From an uncultured Salinimicrobium sp. (GTDB lineage Bacteria > Bacteroidota > Bacteroidia > Flavobacteriales > Flavobacteriaceae), in contig CAMPKA010000018.1 in the NCBI GenBank assembly GCA_946887075.1, forward strand, positions 1-64,000: a stretch of DNA of 64,000 nucleotides. Reading direction: 5' to 3'. Of the stretch, positions 1-8,694 are shown piece by piece (the stretch's first letter is position 1; every line of letters starts with the position of its first letter). Position numbers and translations under genes: made by a program. Below the pieces are notes generated by a model. The model was not told the origin of the DNA. It saw only the letters and a program-made list of their open reading frames with translations, and did not search any database.

Positions 1-143
1 ATTATTAATAATTAGAAATTTGTTTAACCGTCCAACTTTTGGGGTTCAGTCCATTCTAGCAGCTTTTTTGCTTCCCGGCCTCATCGGCAGGTCGGGTTCA
101 ATGACAAATTATTTTGCTACTTTTAGAAAGGAAAAACACAACA

Positions 144-1289
144 ATGAGAAAGTGCCTTTTATTCTTTGTCGTTCTGGCAATAGGTTGCAAAGACAACAAT
201 CCTTCGGATCCTGAAGTTCAGAATACCGAGGACACCACCCTGGCTGAGGAGGCCGTAGCCTTCCTGGAGGAGGAGCCGGTTAAAATGACGCTCGAGCGGG
301 CCAATACCCTGGCGGAGCTTCCCCTGGGCTGTATCAATGTCGAATATCCCAATAAGCTGAATCAGACGCTGGGCTCGCCAGAGGACATAGCGGAACCCAA
401 GGAACTTCATCCCGCATTTTATGGGTGTTTTGATTGGCACTCTTCGGTTCATGGGCATTGGGCCCTTGTCAACCTGCTTAAGAATTTTCCAGGTCTGGAA
501 AAGGAGGCAGCCATCAGGTCTAAACTCCAGGAGTCTCTCTCCCGGGAGCATATTCTGAAGGAGGTGGAATATTTCAGGAAAGAGGAGGAGGATTCCTTTG
601 AAAGAACTTACGGCTGGGCATGGCTCTTAAAACTCGCCGCAGAACTGCACACCTGGGAGGACCCCCTTGCCCGGGAACTCGAAAAGAACTTGCAGCCCCT
701 GACGGACCTGATCTCAGCGCGTTTTATGGAATTCCTGCCCAAACTCCGATATCCAATACGGGTAGGGGAACACACCAACACAGCTTTCGCTCTGTCCCTG
801 GCTCACGACTATGCCAAGGTTACCGGAAGCGAGGAACTGCTCAACCTGATTGAGAAACGAGCGATGGATTTCTACCTCAATGATGACAATTGCCCTCTGT
901 CCTGGGAGCCCAGTGGTTTTGATTTTCTGTCACCATGCCTGTCAGAGGTCGACATCATGAGAAAGGTGCTTCCGGAAAATGCCTTTAAGCTCTGGATGCA
1001 GGATTTTTTACCGCAGTTGAAAAAGCCGGAATTTACCATGGAGGTTGCTGAGGTTTCGGACCGGAGCGATGGAAAACTGGTGCATCTGGATGGGTTGAAT
1101 TTCAGCAGGGCATGGGTTCTGCATGGCCTGGCAAATCAGTATCCCAAGGACTACGGACATCTCAGGGCTCTGGCTGAGGAACATATCGCCTACTCTTTTC
1201 CCAATCTGGTAGGAGACACCTATGAAGGGGGACATTGGCTGGGGACCTTTGCCCTTTATGCGCTCCAGGAAAAAAATCCGGATAAATGA
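144..1289 (+). CDS. DUF2891 family lipoprotein
   Basis: Predicted surface or periplasmic lipoprotein of 381 residues. It opens with a short signal peptide and a lipobox (LAIGC, Cys about residue 17). The mature part matches my memory of the DUF2891 family, whose hallmark is a segment like YPIRVGEHTNTAFALSLA; the family looks like an all-helical (alpha/alpha toroid-type) enzyme of unknown reaction. I chose the ATG at 144 over an in-frame codon ten codons upstream because it places the signal peptide at the N-terminus. Its stop overlaps the ATG of the Nramp-like gene (ATGA at 1286-1289), so it may be translationally coupled to the oxoproline operon, although a role in that pathway is only guilt by association. 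Confidence 0.85.
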   Translation: MRKCLLFFVVLAIGCKDNNPSDPEVQNTEDTTLAEEAVAFLEEEPVKMTLERANTLAELPLGCINVEYPNKLNQTLGSPEDIAEPKELHPAFYGCFDWHSSVHGHWALVNLLKNFPGLEKEAAIRSKLQESLSREHILKEVEYFRKEEEDSFERTYGWAWLLKLAAELHTWEDPLARELEKNLQPLTDLISARFMEFLPKLRYPIRVGEHTNTAFALSLAHDYAKVTGSEELLNLIEKRAMDFYLNDDNCPLSWEPSGFDFLSPCLSEVDIMRKVLPENAFKLWMQDFLPQLKKPEFTMEVAEVSDRSDGKLVHLDGLNFSRAWVLHGLANQYPKDYGHLRALAEEHIAYSFPNLVGDTYEGGHWLGTFALYALQEKNPDK

Positions 1290-2503
1290 AGCCATGGCTG
1301 AGGAACGTCGGTCCCGGAGTCCTCGTCTCTGCAGCCTTTATTGGTCCTGGTACCGTAACCGTTTGTAGTGTAGCTGGTGCTTCCTATTCCTATGCGCTTC
1401 TCTGGGCCCTCCTGCTCTCCATCGTGTTCTGTATCGGGCTCCAGGAAATGGCTGCGCGTCTTGGGGTGGTCACGCAGGATGGTCTGAGTGAGGCCATTCG
1501 CAAGGAGATCGGGCATCCCGTGCTTAAATTTCTTTCGCTGTTGCTGATTTTCGCCGCAATCGTCCTGGGCAATGCCGCGTATGAAGCTGGCAATATCTCA
1601 GGGGCCGTGATGGGGGTAAGGTCCTTTCTTCCTGCTATTGCTATTTCCGGTTTGCCTAAAAACCTGGATTTATGGAGTCTGGTGATCGGAGGTTGCAGTT
1701 TTCTGCTCCTTTCCCTGGGAAGTTATAAAACCCTGGAAAAAGGCTTTATTTTTCTGGTGGCCCTGATGAGCCTGTCATTTCTGGGTGCCGCCGTTGTGAC
1801 TCAGCCGGATCCCATCGGTATTCTCAAAGGACTTTTCATCCCGGCTAAAGCATCTGCAGGCTTGCTTTCGGTCATGGCTATCATCGGGACTACAGTTGTC
1901 CCGTATAACCTGTTTCTCCACGCTTCGCTGGTCAGCCAGAAATGGAATGCTTCTTCCCTGGGAATCGCCAGAAAGGAGCTGGTGTGGGCAATTGCACTGG
2001 GGGGGCTGGTATCCATGGCGATCATGGTAACAGCTGCTGCCTCTGGAGTTGGAGAAATAAGTTCAGCCACGGATTTGGCCGTGGGTCTTAAACCCTTATT
2101 CGGGGCCCAGGCAACGGTGTTCTTAGGCGTGGGGTTATTTGCGGCCGGAATCACTTCCTCCATTACGGCTCCCCTGGCTGCTGCTTATGTTGTAAGCGGT
2201 TGCCTGGGATGGAAAAAAGACTTAACTTCTATCAAGTTTAAAATGGTGTGGGGCAGCGTACTGCTCATGGGGGTGATTTTTTCCTCTCTGGGAAGACGGC
2301 CCCTCGAGATCATTCAGTTCGCACAGATCGCCAACGGGATCCTCCTGCCGATTGTGGCCGTGTTCCTGTTTTGGATCGTTAATCGCCCAGGACTGATGGG
2401 CAAATACCGAAACAACCTGTGGCAGAACCTTTTTGGGATTGTCATCATCGGAGTCAGCCTGTTTCTGGGACTTAAATCGATTTATAATGTATTCGAAAAC
2501 TGA
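1286..2503 (+). CDS. Nramp-like transporter lacking canonical metal motifs
   Basis: Integral membrane protein of 405 residues with the Nramp (natural resistance-associated macrophage protein) fold, about eleven hydrophobic segments. In metal-transporting Nramps helix 1 carries DPGN and helix 6 carries MPH. Here the equivalent positions read GPGT (residues 20-23) and VPY (205-207, in TTVVPYNLFLHAS), so the Asp, Asn, Met and His that hold the metal are absent. It sits in a four-gene overlapping run with pxpA, pxpB and pxpC, and B. subtilis has a similar arrangement (ycsG next to ycsF-kipI-kipA). I infer that it imports 5-oxoproline or a related compound, not Mn or Fe; no experiment is known to me that proves this. 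It overlaps pxpA by 17 nt. Confidence 0.85.
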   Translation: MKPWLRNVGPGVLVSAAFIGPGTVTVCSVAGASYSYALLWALLLSIVFCIGLQEMAARLGVVTQDGLSEAIRKEIGHPVLKFLSLLLIFAAIVLGNAAYEAGNISGAVMGVRSFLPAIAISGLPKNLDLWSLVIGGCSFLLLSLGSYKTLEKGFIFLVALMSLSFLGAAVVTQPDPIGILKGLFIPAKASAGLLSVMAIIGTTVVPYNLFLHASLVSQKWNASSLGIARKELVWAIALGGLVSMAIMVTAAASGVGEISSATDLAVGLKPLFGAQATVFLGVGLFAAGITSSITAPLAAAYVVSGCLGWKKDLTSIKFKMVWGSVLLMGVIFSSLGRRPLEIIQFAQIANGILLPIVAVFLFWIVNRPGLMGKYRNNLWQNLFGIVIIGVSLFLGLKSIYNVFEN

Positions 2504-3242
2504 ACAAAACAGAATCCACATCAATTGTGATCTTGGGGAAGGTAGTGAAGGGGAGGAGCTCCTGATGCCGTTTATTTCAGCCTGCAATATCGCCTGTGGC
2601 GGCCATGCCGGAACTTTGGAAACCATGCAGCATACGGTGGATCTTGCCCTGAAACATCATGTGGAGATCGGAGCACACCCTTCTTACCCTGACAAAACCC
2701 ACTTTGGAAGGATATCCCTGGACCTGCCCGCCAAGGAACTCAGACGCACTGTAGTTGCGCAGATTCTCAGCCTGAAGCAATTGGCCGAGGCTGAGGGAGG
2801 AAAACTTTCCCACGTCAAACTACATGGTGCGCTTTATCATGATGCCAACCAAAAGGAGGAAATCGCCAGGACGATAATGGATGCCCTGGAGGAATTCGAT
2901 TATGAATTTGCGCTTTTTGCTCCAGAACACGCCGTGATTTCCCATCTGGCCGCCGGAAAAATCCCGCTGGTCTTTGAGGCTTTTGGAGACAGGAGATACA
3001 AATCGGAATCGGAATTGGTTCCCAGGAAGGAGCAGGGGGCACTTATCTTGGATAAGGGGCAGGTGCTCGATCAGCTTCTGGAGATATTCCTGAAACACCG
3101 CGTGAAGACCATCGACGGAAATTGGGTCAGCTGTAATGCTTCCACCTACTGCCTTCATGGGGATACGCCCGACGCGGCAAAAATCCTTGAATATCTACAG
3201 GAGGAACTTCGCCAGCGTCATATAGAAATTTCCCGATCTTGA
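2487..3242 (+). CDS. pxpA: 5-oxoprolinase subunit A (LamB/YcsF family)
   Basis: PxpA is one of three proteins of the ATP-dependent prokaryotic 5-oxoprolinase, which opens 5-oxoproline (pyroglutamate) to glutamate in the cytoplasm. The 251-residue product starts MYSKTEQNRIHINCDLGEG and has the family signature of N-terminal NCDLGEG, then SACNIACGGHAG, then EIGAHPSYPD and KLHGALYHD. I use the ATG at 2487, which gives the usual family length of about 250; an upstream in-frame extension would lie inside the transporter gene. The start overlaps the end of the transporter and the stop abuts the start of pxpB, so the genes are almost certainly one transcript. Confidence 0.95.
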   Translation: MYSKTEQNRIHINCDLGEGSEGEELLMPFISACNIACGGHAGTLETMQHTVDLALKHHVEIGAHPSYPDKTHFGRISLDLPAKELRRTVVAQILSLKQLAEAEGGKLSHVKLHGALYHDANQKEEIARTIMDALEEFDYEFALFAPEHAVISHLAAGKIPLVFEAFGDRRYKSESELVPRKEQGALILDKGQVLDQLLEIFLKHRVKTIDGNWVSCNASTYCLHGDTPDAAKILEYLQEELRQRHIEISRS

Positions 3243-3961
3243 GGGACAATGTGGTGGATATAACACCCATGGGCGAACGCGCAATTCTCGTCAGATTTTC
3301 TGGGGGAATTCGACCTGATCTGCTCAATACTGTGTTGGAAGCCAGGAAACGTCTCCTGGAAAATATTGTTGAAGTAAAAGTTCATGTCATTACCACATAT
3401 GATTCATTAGCAGTAATTTATCCTACTAGAATAGAAAAAATCTATGAAGAGGTTTTGCAAGTAGAATACCTCCTGGAAGATCTTGGACCCGCGCCTTTGA
3501 AAGGCAACAGGGAATACCGCATTCCGGTTTGTTATCACCAGAAATTCGCTCTGGATCTCATACAGCTCTCCGTGGAAAAGGACCTCGAGCCTCGGACGAT
3601 TGTCGACCTCCACACCGCAGGTCTTTATACAGTTTATTTCCTGGGATTCCTTCCCGGCTTCCCTTATCTGGGAGGATTGGATGAACGGCTTCATACGCCC
3701 CGAAGAAATTCCCCCCGTTCCCAGGTGATGAAGGGAGCAGTGGGAATTGGTGGAGAACAGACAGGGATCTATCCCGAGGAAAGTCCTGGTGGGTGGCATA
3801 TAATTGGTAATTGCCCGATACGCTTGTTTGATCCCGGCAGAAACCCTCCGTGTCAGATCCAGGCAGGAGACCGTCTCAGGTTTTACGAGATCAGTCTTGA
3901 GGAACACCGCGGGATTCTTGAGGCCAGCAAAACGGGAACTTATCAGCTTGAAAGGATATGA
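3239..3961 (+). CDS. pxpB: 5-oxoprolinase subunit B (KipI family)
   Basis: PxpB/KipI homologue of 240 residues. The family pattern is visible as PMGERAILVRFSGG near the N-terminus, then FLPGFPYLGGL and a GAVGIGGEQTGIYPEESPGG segment typical of the cyclophilin-like carboxyl-terminal half. Together with PxpC it forms the ATP-using part of 5-oxoprolinase; in B. subtilis the KipI relative also inhibits the sporulation kinase KinA, which is not expected in a flavobacterium. The start is uncertain: the reading frame opens with TTG at 3239 that overlaps the pxpA stop, while GTG at 3251 or ATG at 3269 are alternatives. The overlap with both neighbours favours the TTG. Confidence 0.92.
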   Translation: MRDNVVDITPMGERAILVRFSGGIRPDLLNTVLEARKRLLENIVEVKVHVITTYDSLAVIYPTRIEKIYEEVLQVEYLLEDLGPAPLKGNREYRIPVCYHQKFALDLIQLSVEKDLEPRTIVDLHTAGLYTVYFLGFLPGFPYLGGLDERLHTPRRNSPRSQVMKGAVGIGGEQTGIYPEESPGGWHIIGNCPIRLFDPGRNPPCQIQAGDRLRFYEISLEEHRGILEASKTGTYQLERI

Positions 3962-4812
3962 CAGCAGAGATTCTCGTCAGACACCCGGGAATGCACGCTA
4001 CGGTCCAGGACAGGGGACGGTTCGGCTTCGGCCATTATGGCGTACCCTTCAGCGGTCCTATGGATACCTATGCAGCTTCCCTTGCCAATGGACTGTTGGC
4101 GAATGATCCTGAGGACGCCGTACTGGAGATCGCCCTGATGGGACCGGAACTGGAATTTTCGGGACCTACCTCAATGGTTTTATGCGGAGCTGATCTGGGC
4201 GGTAAGATCAATGGAAAACCGATCGGAAACAACAGGGTGTATGGTATCCGGGAAGGGGATGTTCTGTCCTTTGGAAAATGGACCTCAGGTTGCCGGGCAT
4301 ACCTTGCCCTCAGGAGAGGTTTTCAATGTCCGATAATGCTCGGAAGCAGGAGTTGGTACGGTTCTGTCACCGGGGTTTCCCGGCTCGAGAAGGGAATGAG
4401 ACTTCCCTATTCTGCACATGAGGAGCCGTTGCAAAGGACTGCTTCCGTCAGGGAGAAACCCTATCTCCAGGCTTCCATTCTGGAAGCTTTTCCAGGTCCC
4501 GAATATAACCGGCTTGATCCTGAGCAGGAAAAAATTCTGGCAGAACGCAGTTTTAGCCTGGATCCAGACAGCAACAGAATGGGTATAAAGCTCCTCGAGC
4601 CGATTCCAGGGGAGGTGGCCCCTATACTTACCGGGCCGGTCCTTCCAGGTACGGTGCAGCTGACCCCTTCCGGGAGGCTGATCGTCCTGATGAGAGATGC
4701 GCAGGTCACAGGCGGATACCCGAGGATCCTCCAGCTGAACGAAAGAGGAATTAACATCCTGGCCCAGAAGATCCCCGGAGAAAAGATTTCCTTCCTGCGG
4801 CAAACTCTCTAA
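3958..4812 (+). CDS. pxpC: 5-oxoprolinase subunit C (KipA / biotin-dependent carboxylase-like)
   Basis: PxpC/KipA homologue of 284 residues, cyclophilin-like fold. Family hallmarks are HPGMHATVQDRGRFGFGHYGVPFSGPMD at the N-terminus (residues about 8-35), an internal LRRGF with a following GSRSWYGSVTG, and ILTGPVLPGTVQLTPSGRLIVLMRDAQVTGGYPRI near the C-terminus. The ATG overlaps the pxpB stop (ATGA at 3958-3961). With PxpA and PxpB it hydrolyses 5-oxoproline to glutamate with ATP. The family has often been mislabelled allophanate hydrolase or urea amidolyase subunit. A large hairpin follows 11 nt after the stop. Confidence 0.94.
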   Translation: MTAEILVRHPGMHATVQDRGRFGFGHYGVPFSGPMDTYAASLANGLLANDPEDAVLEIALMGPELEFSGPTSMVLCGADLGGKINGKPIGNNRVYGIREGDVLSFGKWTSGCRAYLALRRGFQCPIMLGSRSWYGSVTGVSRLEKGMRLPYSAHEEPLQRTASVREKPYLQASILEAFPGPEYNRLDPEQEKILAERSFSLDPDSNRMGIKLLEPIPGEVAPILTGPVLPGTVQLTPSGRLIVLMRDAQVTGGYPRILQLNERGINILAQKIPGEKISFLRQTL

Positions 4813-4822
4813 AATAAAAAAA

Positions 4823-4881
4823 GAATGCCGGTCCTCCGGTCGTTTCTCCCCTACTAAGAAACGAGCATCAGGACGGCATTC
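4823..4881. terminator. composite double hairpin after pxpC
   Basis: Outer arms GAATGCCG (4823-4830, continuing GTCCT) and AGGACGGCATTC (4870-4881) pair with one bulged G; inner arms TCGTTTCT (4840-4847) and AGAAACGA (4857-4864) pair perfectly. The A-rich run at 4811-4822 becomes a T tail when read on the minus strand, whereas the plus-strand side has no U tract. It probably ends pxpC transcription or protects its 3' end, but the two-storey shape is unusual for a simple terminator. Confidence 0.6.
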
Positions 4882-4955
4882 CTTGAGACAAGCTAAACAT
4901 TTTGAATCAGTTCATGGTATTTTAGAAGGGAATTTGTGGGGCAATTGCTAAAATT

Positions 4956-6596
4956 TTGTTGAAAAACATTAAAAATGCAGGGGGAAACAAGCGTTTGGGA
5001 CTGAGGTATTTCCAAAGCAACAGGGAAAGCGATATCTTCGCCAAAAAGATTGAAGTGATAGATTCCGCCAGAATTGAGCTCCGCAACCTGAGCATCAGTG
5101 ACTATAATGAACTCAAGATCTCCATGATAGAGAGCTATGAGGCAATGCCTGATGAATACTGGAGCGAGAATGAGATCAAAGTCCTTATCGACAAGTTCCC
5201 TGAAGGGCAGCTCTGCATTGTGATAGATGAAAAGATCGCAGGATGCGCCCTCTCGATCATCGTCGATTACGATAAGTTCGATGACAACCATACCTATGAA
5301 AAGATCATCGGGGGGGAGAACTTCTCCACCCACACCAGGAATGGGGATGTCCTCTATGGAATAGATGTGTTCATTCATCCCGAGTACCGCGGGATGCGGC
5401 TGGGTCGGAGGCTTTATGAGGCAAGGAAGGAGCTTTGCGAGCAGCTCAACCTGAAATCCATCATATTCGGGGGAAGGATCCCCAGCTATGCCGAATATGC
5501 GGAGGAACTTACCCCGAAGCAGTATATTGAGAAGGTCAAGCTCAAGGAGATCCATGATCCGGTGCTGTCATTCCAGTTATCGAACGACTTCCATGTCAAA
5601 AAAGTGATCAAGGGATATTTACCAGGAGATCATGAGAGCAAGGAATTCGCGACCCTGATGGAATGGAACAACATCTACTACACCAAACCGGATAAGCTGA
5701 CCAGGCCGCAGAAAACTGTGGTACGACTTGGGCTGGTCCAGTGGCAGATGCGGTTGTTTCGTGATTTTGACGCCCTGGTGTCCCAGCTCGAGTTCTTTGT
5801 TGATGCCGTGAGCGATTACCAAAGTGATTTTATTCTTTTTCCAGAGCTTTTCAATGCTCCCTTGATGGCGGAATACAACCACCTGAACGAAGCTGAAGCG
5901 ATCCGGTCCCTTGCATCCTATACGGAAAGACTTCTGGAAACTTTCGTCGATTTTGCCATTACCTACAACATCAATATCATCACAGGCAGCATGCCCCAGA
6001 TCATCGGAGAACATATGTATAATGTTGGATATCTCTGCAGGCGAGATGGCAGTTATGAACGCTATGAAAAACTGCACATCACCCCGGCGGAGGGTTCCGC
6101 CTGGGGAATGAAAGGGGGATCCAAATTGCAGACCATGGATACAGACTGTGGGAAAATAGGGGTGCTGATCTGTTACGATGTTGAGTTTCCGGAAGCTTCA
6201 CGCTTACTGGCCGAACAAGGCATGAATATCCTTTTTGTACCCTTTATGACGGACACCCAGAACGGCTACTCCCGGGTCCGTCTATGTGCCCAGAGCAGGG
6301 CAATAGAAAACGAATGCTATGTGGCGATCGCGGGATCGGTCGGAAACCTTCCCAAGGTGAACAATATGGATATCCAGTACGCACAGAGCGCGGTTTTCAC
6401 GCCCTCGGATTTCGCCTTTCCTGTAAATGGGATCAAGGCGGAGGCCACCCCCAATACAGAGAGTACGCTCCTGGTGGATGTGGATCTGGACCTGCTCAAG
6501 GAGCTTCACAACTTCGGAAGTGTCCGTAATCTCAAGGACAGAAGAAAAGACCTGTATTCCCTGAAATTCAAAAGCAGGAAGGACCATGGCGCCTGA
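4956..6596 (+). CDS. fused GNAT acetyltransferase / carbon-nitrogen hydrolase
   Basis: Two-domain enzyme of 546 residues. Residues about 38-200 form a GNAT acetyltransferase with an acetyl-CoA loop RGMRLG (145-150). Residues about 255-535 form a nitrilase-superfamily amidohydrolase with the full Glu-Lys-Cys triad: E297 in FPELF, K372 in YEKLH and C406 in LICYDVEFPEA. The fusion is a known but uncharacterised architecture; the substrate is not known to me, and an acyl-amine or amide turnover role is only inferred. The start is TTG (a second TTG follows directly); no in-frame ATG occurs before residue 56, so a non-ATG start is required. It converges on rluA-type gene with a 17-nt gap. Confidence 0.9.
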   Translation: MLKNIKNAGGNKRLGLRYFQSNRESDIFAKKIEVIDSARIELRNLSISDYNELKISMIESYEAMPDEYWSENEIKVLIDKFPEGQLCIVIDEKIAGCALSIIVDYDKFDDNHTYEKIIGGENFSTHTRNGDVLYGIDVFIHPEYRGMRLGRRLYEARKELCEQLNLKSIIFGGRIPSYAEYAEELTPKQYIEKVKLKEIHDPVLSFQLSNDFHVKKVIKGYLPGDHESKEFATLMEWNNIYYTKPDKLTRPQKTVVRLGLVQWQMRLFRDFDALVSQLEFFVDAVSDYQSDFILFPELFNAPLMAEYNHLNEAEAIRSLASYTERLLETFVDFAITYNINIITGSMPQIIGEHMYNVGYLCRRDGSYERYEKLHITPAEGSAWGMKGGSKLQTMDTDCGKIGVLICYDVEFPEASRLLAEQGMNILFVPFMTDTQNGYSRVRLCAQSRAIENECYVAIAGSVGNLPKVNNMDIQYAQSAVFTPSDFAFPVNGIKAEATPNTESTLLVDVDLDLLKELHNFGSVRNLKDRRKDLYSLKFKSRKDHGA

Positions 6597-6613
6597 GGAA
6601 AGTGTCAGCTGAA

Positions 6614-7327
6614 TCAGTCCCTGACTAATCCGGCAGCGGCTTGCCATAACGGATCTTCGGGGACCGGGGCGCTCAAAGTCAGCACCCTTTTCTGAACGGG
6701 GTGCTGGAGGACCAGCTTCCTGGCATGCAGACTGATACTTCCGTCTATGTTGCTTCTGTCATATCCGTACTTGAGGTCTCCCCTGATCGGACAGCCTATA
6801 GCTGAAAGCTGGCTTCTGATCTGATGATGCCTCCCGGTGTGCAGGTCGACCTCCAGCAGTACATACCGATCCAGTCTGGAGATGATTCGGTACTCCAGCA
6901 CCGCTTTTTTGGAATCCGGGACCTCTTTTATATGGGCATAGGATTTGTTCTGCTTGGGATTTCGCTTCATGTAATGGATCAAAATACCCTGTTGATCTGG
7001 TGGGGCAGTCCTGACGATCGCCCAGTAACTTTTTTTAGCCTCCTTCTCTTTAAACAGCCTATTCAGACGGGGCAGCGCTTTGGAAGTTCTTGCAAAAATG
7101 ACGACGCCTGAAGTCGGCCGGTCCAGTCGGTGTACCACCCCCAGGTATACATTACCGGGTTTTTCATATTTGACCCGGATATATTCCCTGACTACGTCGC
7201 TCAGGGGAGTATCTCCGGTGCGATCCCCCTGCACAATATCCCCGGGCCTTTTGTTAATGGCGATGAGGTGGTTATCCTCATAAAGGACCTGCAGGTTTTC
7301 AGGAGTGGAGAGAATCTTGTTCGGCAA
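6614..7327 (-). CDS. RluA-family 23S/tRNA pseudouridine synthase
   Basis: Pseudouridine synthase of 237 residues, RluA/RsuA-type. The catalytic motif is HRLDRPTSGV with D69 as nucleophile, followed by TGRHHQIRSQLSAIGCPI, the second family signature. There is no N-terminal S4 domain, so it is a short form that modifies either rRNA or tRNA uridines; the exact site cannot be read from sequence. It lies 14 nt downstream of panB on the same strand and is likely co-transcribed with it. Confidence 0.93.
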   Translation of the reverse strand: MPNKILSTPENLQVLYEDNHLIAINKRPGDIVQGDRTGDTPLSDVVREYIRVKYEKPGNVYLGVVHRLDRPTSGVVIFARTSKALPRLNRLFKEKEAKKSYWAIVRTAPPDQQGILIHYMKRNPKQNKSYAHIKEVPDSKKAVLEYRIISRLDRYVLLEVDLHTGRHHQIRSQLSAIGCPIRGDLKYGYDRSNIDGSISLHARKLVLQHPVQKRVLTLSAPVPEDPLWQAAAGLVRD

Positions 7328-7341
7328 AGTGATTCGTGACT

Positions 7342-8160
7342 TTAATACTGTTCCTGGTCGGAGGGAAAATTCCTGTTCTTTACATCATCCCTGTAGCTTT
7401 GGAAGGCCTGGGTCATCTGGGCATGCAGATCGAGGTATCTTCTCAGGAAGCGGGGATGGAATTCCTTGGTCATTCCGAGCATGTCATGTACTACCAGTAC
7501 CTGGCCGTCCACGCCGTTTCCGGCGCCAATTCCGATAACCGGGATCGTCAGACTTTCCGCTACCTCCTTTGCCAGTTTTGCGGGCACTTTCTCCAGGACA
7601 AGGGCAAAACAACCGGCCTTTTCCAACATCAGGGCGTCGGACTTCAGTTTCTCTGCTTCCGCTTCTTCCTTTGCCCGCACGGTGTAGGTCCCGAATTTGT
7701 ATATGGACTGCGGGGTGAGCCCTAAATGGCCCATAACCGGTATACCGGCATTCAGGATTCGCTTTACTGAGTCCTTGACCTCTTTTCCGCCTTCCAGTTT
7801 TACTGCGTGCCCACCGCTTTCCTTCATAATCCTGATTGCGGAACGCAAGGCCTCTTTGGGATCGCTTTGATAGCTTCCAAAAGGAAGATCCACCACCACC
7901 AGTGCTCGCTCCACACCTCTGACCACACTTGCGGCATGGTAAATCATCTGGTCCAGAGTGATGGGAAGGGTGGTTTCATGACCGGCCATAACATTACTTG
8001 CAGAATCGCCGACCAGAATCACATCTATCCCTGCCCCGTCGACGATACTGGCCATGGAAAAATCATAGGCGGTAAGCATCGAAATCTTTTCCCCTTCGGC
8101 TTTCATCTCCACGAGGGACTTCGTCGTAATCCGCCTGTATTCCTTTTTTGCAATTGACAT
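7342..8160 (-). CDS. panB: 3-methyl-2-oxobutanoate hydroxymethyltransferase
   Basis: Ketopantoate hydroxymethyltransferase, first committed step of pantothenate and coenzyme A synthesis: 2-oxoisovalerate plus 5,10-methylene-tetrahydrofolate gives ketopantoate. The 272-residue chain has the family segments [54 protein letters not shown] and [17 protein letters not shown]. The length and all Mg/substrate regions are intact. The gene leads a two-gene minus-strand unit with the pseudouridine synthase and is divergent from the NTF2-like gene at 8215. Confidence 0.97.
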   Translation of the reverse strand: MSIAKKEYRRITTKSLVEMKAEGEKISMLTAYDFSMASIVDGAGIDVILVGDSASNVMAGHETTLPITLDQMIYHAASVVRGVERALVVVDLPFGSYQSDPKEALRSAIRIMKESGGHAVKLEGGKEVKDSVKRILNAGIPVMGHLGLTPQSIYKFGTYTVRAKEEAEAEKLKSDALMLEKAGCFALVLEKVPAKLAKEVAESLTIPVIGIGAGNGVDGQVLVVHDMLGMTKEFHPRFLRRYLDLHAQMTQAFQSYRDDVKNRNFPSDQEQY

Positions 8161-8214
8161 CTGGTCGGTTTTAGTTGAAGTAAAAGTACTAAATTAGATC
8201 TAAAACTTATTGAC

Positions 8215-8694
8215 ATGAAGTACGTCCTGCTTTCCATCCTATTCCTAATTCCCTTGAGCAGTTTTTCCCAGTCTTCTGAAGAAAAAGAACAGGTAAGAAA
8301 AACCGTGGAAGCCTTTTTTGAAGGATTTCATAACCGGGATTCAGTGCAGATGAGGTCTGTTTTCCATCCCGAGGCTGTGGTACAGACTATCGGAAAGAAC
8401 CGGTCCGGAGAGACCACCCTTAAATCGGAAGAACTGGGAAAGGTTATCCAGAGCATCGCTTCTATTCCAGACACCCTTGATTTTAAGGAGGTTCTACACG
8501 CTTTCCATATCCAGATCGATGGTGAGATGGCCAATGTCTGGACGCCGTATTCTTTCTATATCAACGGAAATCTTAGCCATTGCGGGGTCAATAATTTTCA
8601 GCTGGTGAACCTGAACCAGGAGTGGAAAGTGGTTTACCTGGTAGACACCCGGAGGCGAGAGGGCTGTCAGGATCCTGACCAGAAAGGAAATTGA
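8215..8694 (+). CDS. secreted NTF2/SnoaL-like protein
   Basis: Small exported protein of 159 residues. A signal peptide (MKYVLLSILFLIPLSSFSQ) precedes a single NTF2-like cone: VRKTVEAFFEGFHNRDSVQMRSVFHPEAVV, a central strand pair, then MANVWTPYSFYINGNLSHCGVNNFQLV and EWKVVYLVDTRRREGC. NTF2-like proteins of this kind are often annotated nuclear transport factor 2 family; ligands or reactions vary and none can be assigned. Monocistronic, with 388 nt of gene-free DNA behind it. Confidence 0.82.
   Translation: MKYVLLSILFLIPLSSFSQSSEEKEQVRKTVEAFFEGFHNRDSVQMRSVFHPEAVVQTIGKNRSGETTLKSEELGKVIQSIASIPDTLDFKEVLHAFHIQIDGEMANVWTPYSFYINGNLSHCGVNNFQLVNLNQEWKVVYLVDTRRREGCQDPDQKGN

Noticed and set aside
1286..2503. 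Mn/Fe transporter (MntH) annotation
   Set aside because: The fold is right, but the metal-coordinating DPGN and MPH motifs are replaced, and the operon context is oxoproline metabolism.
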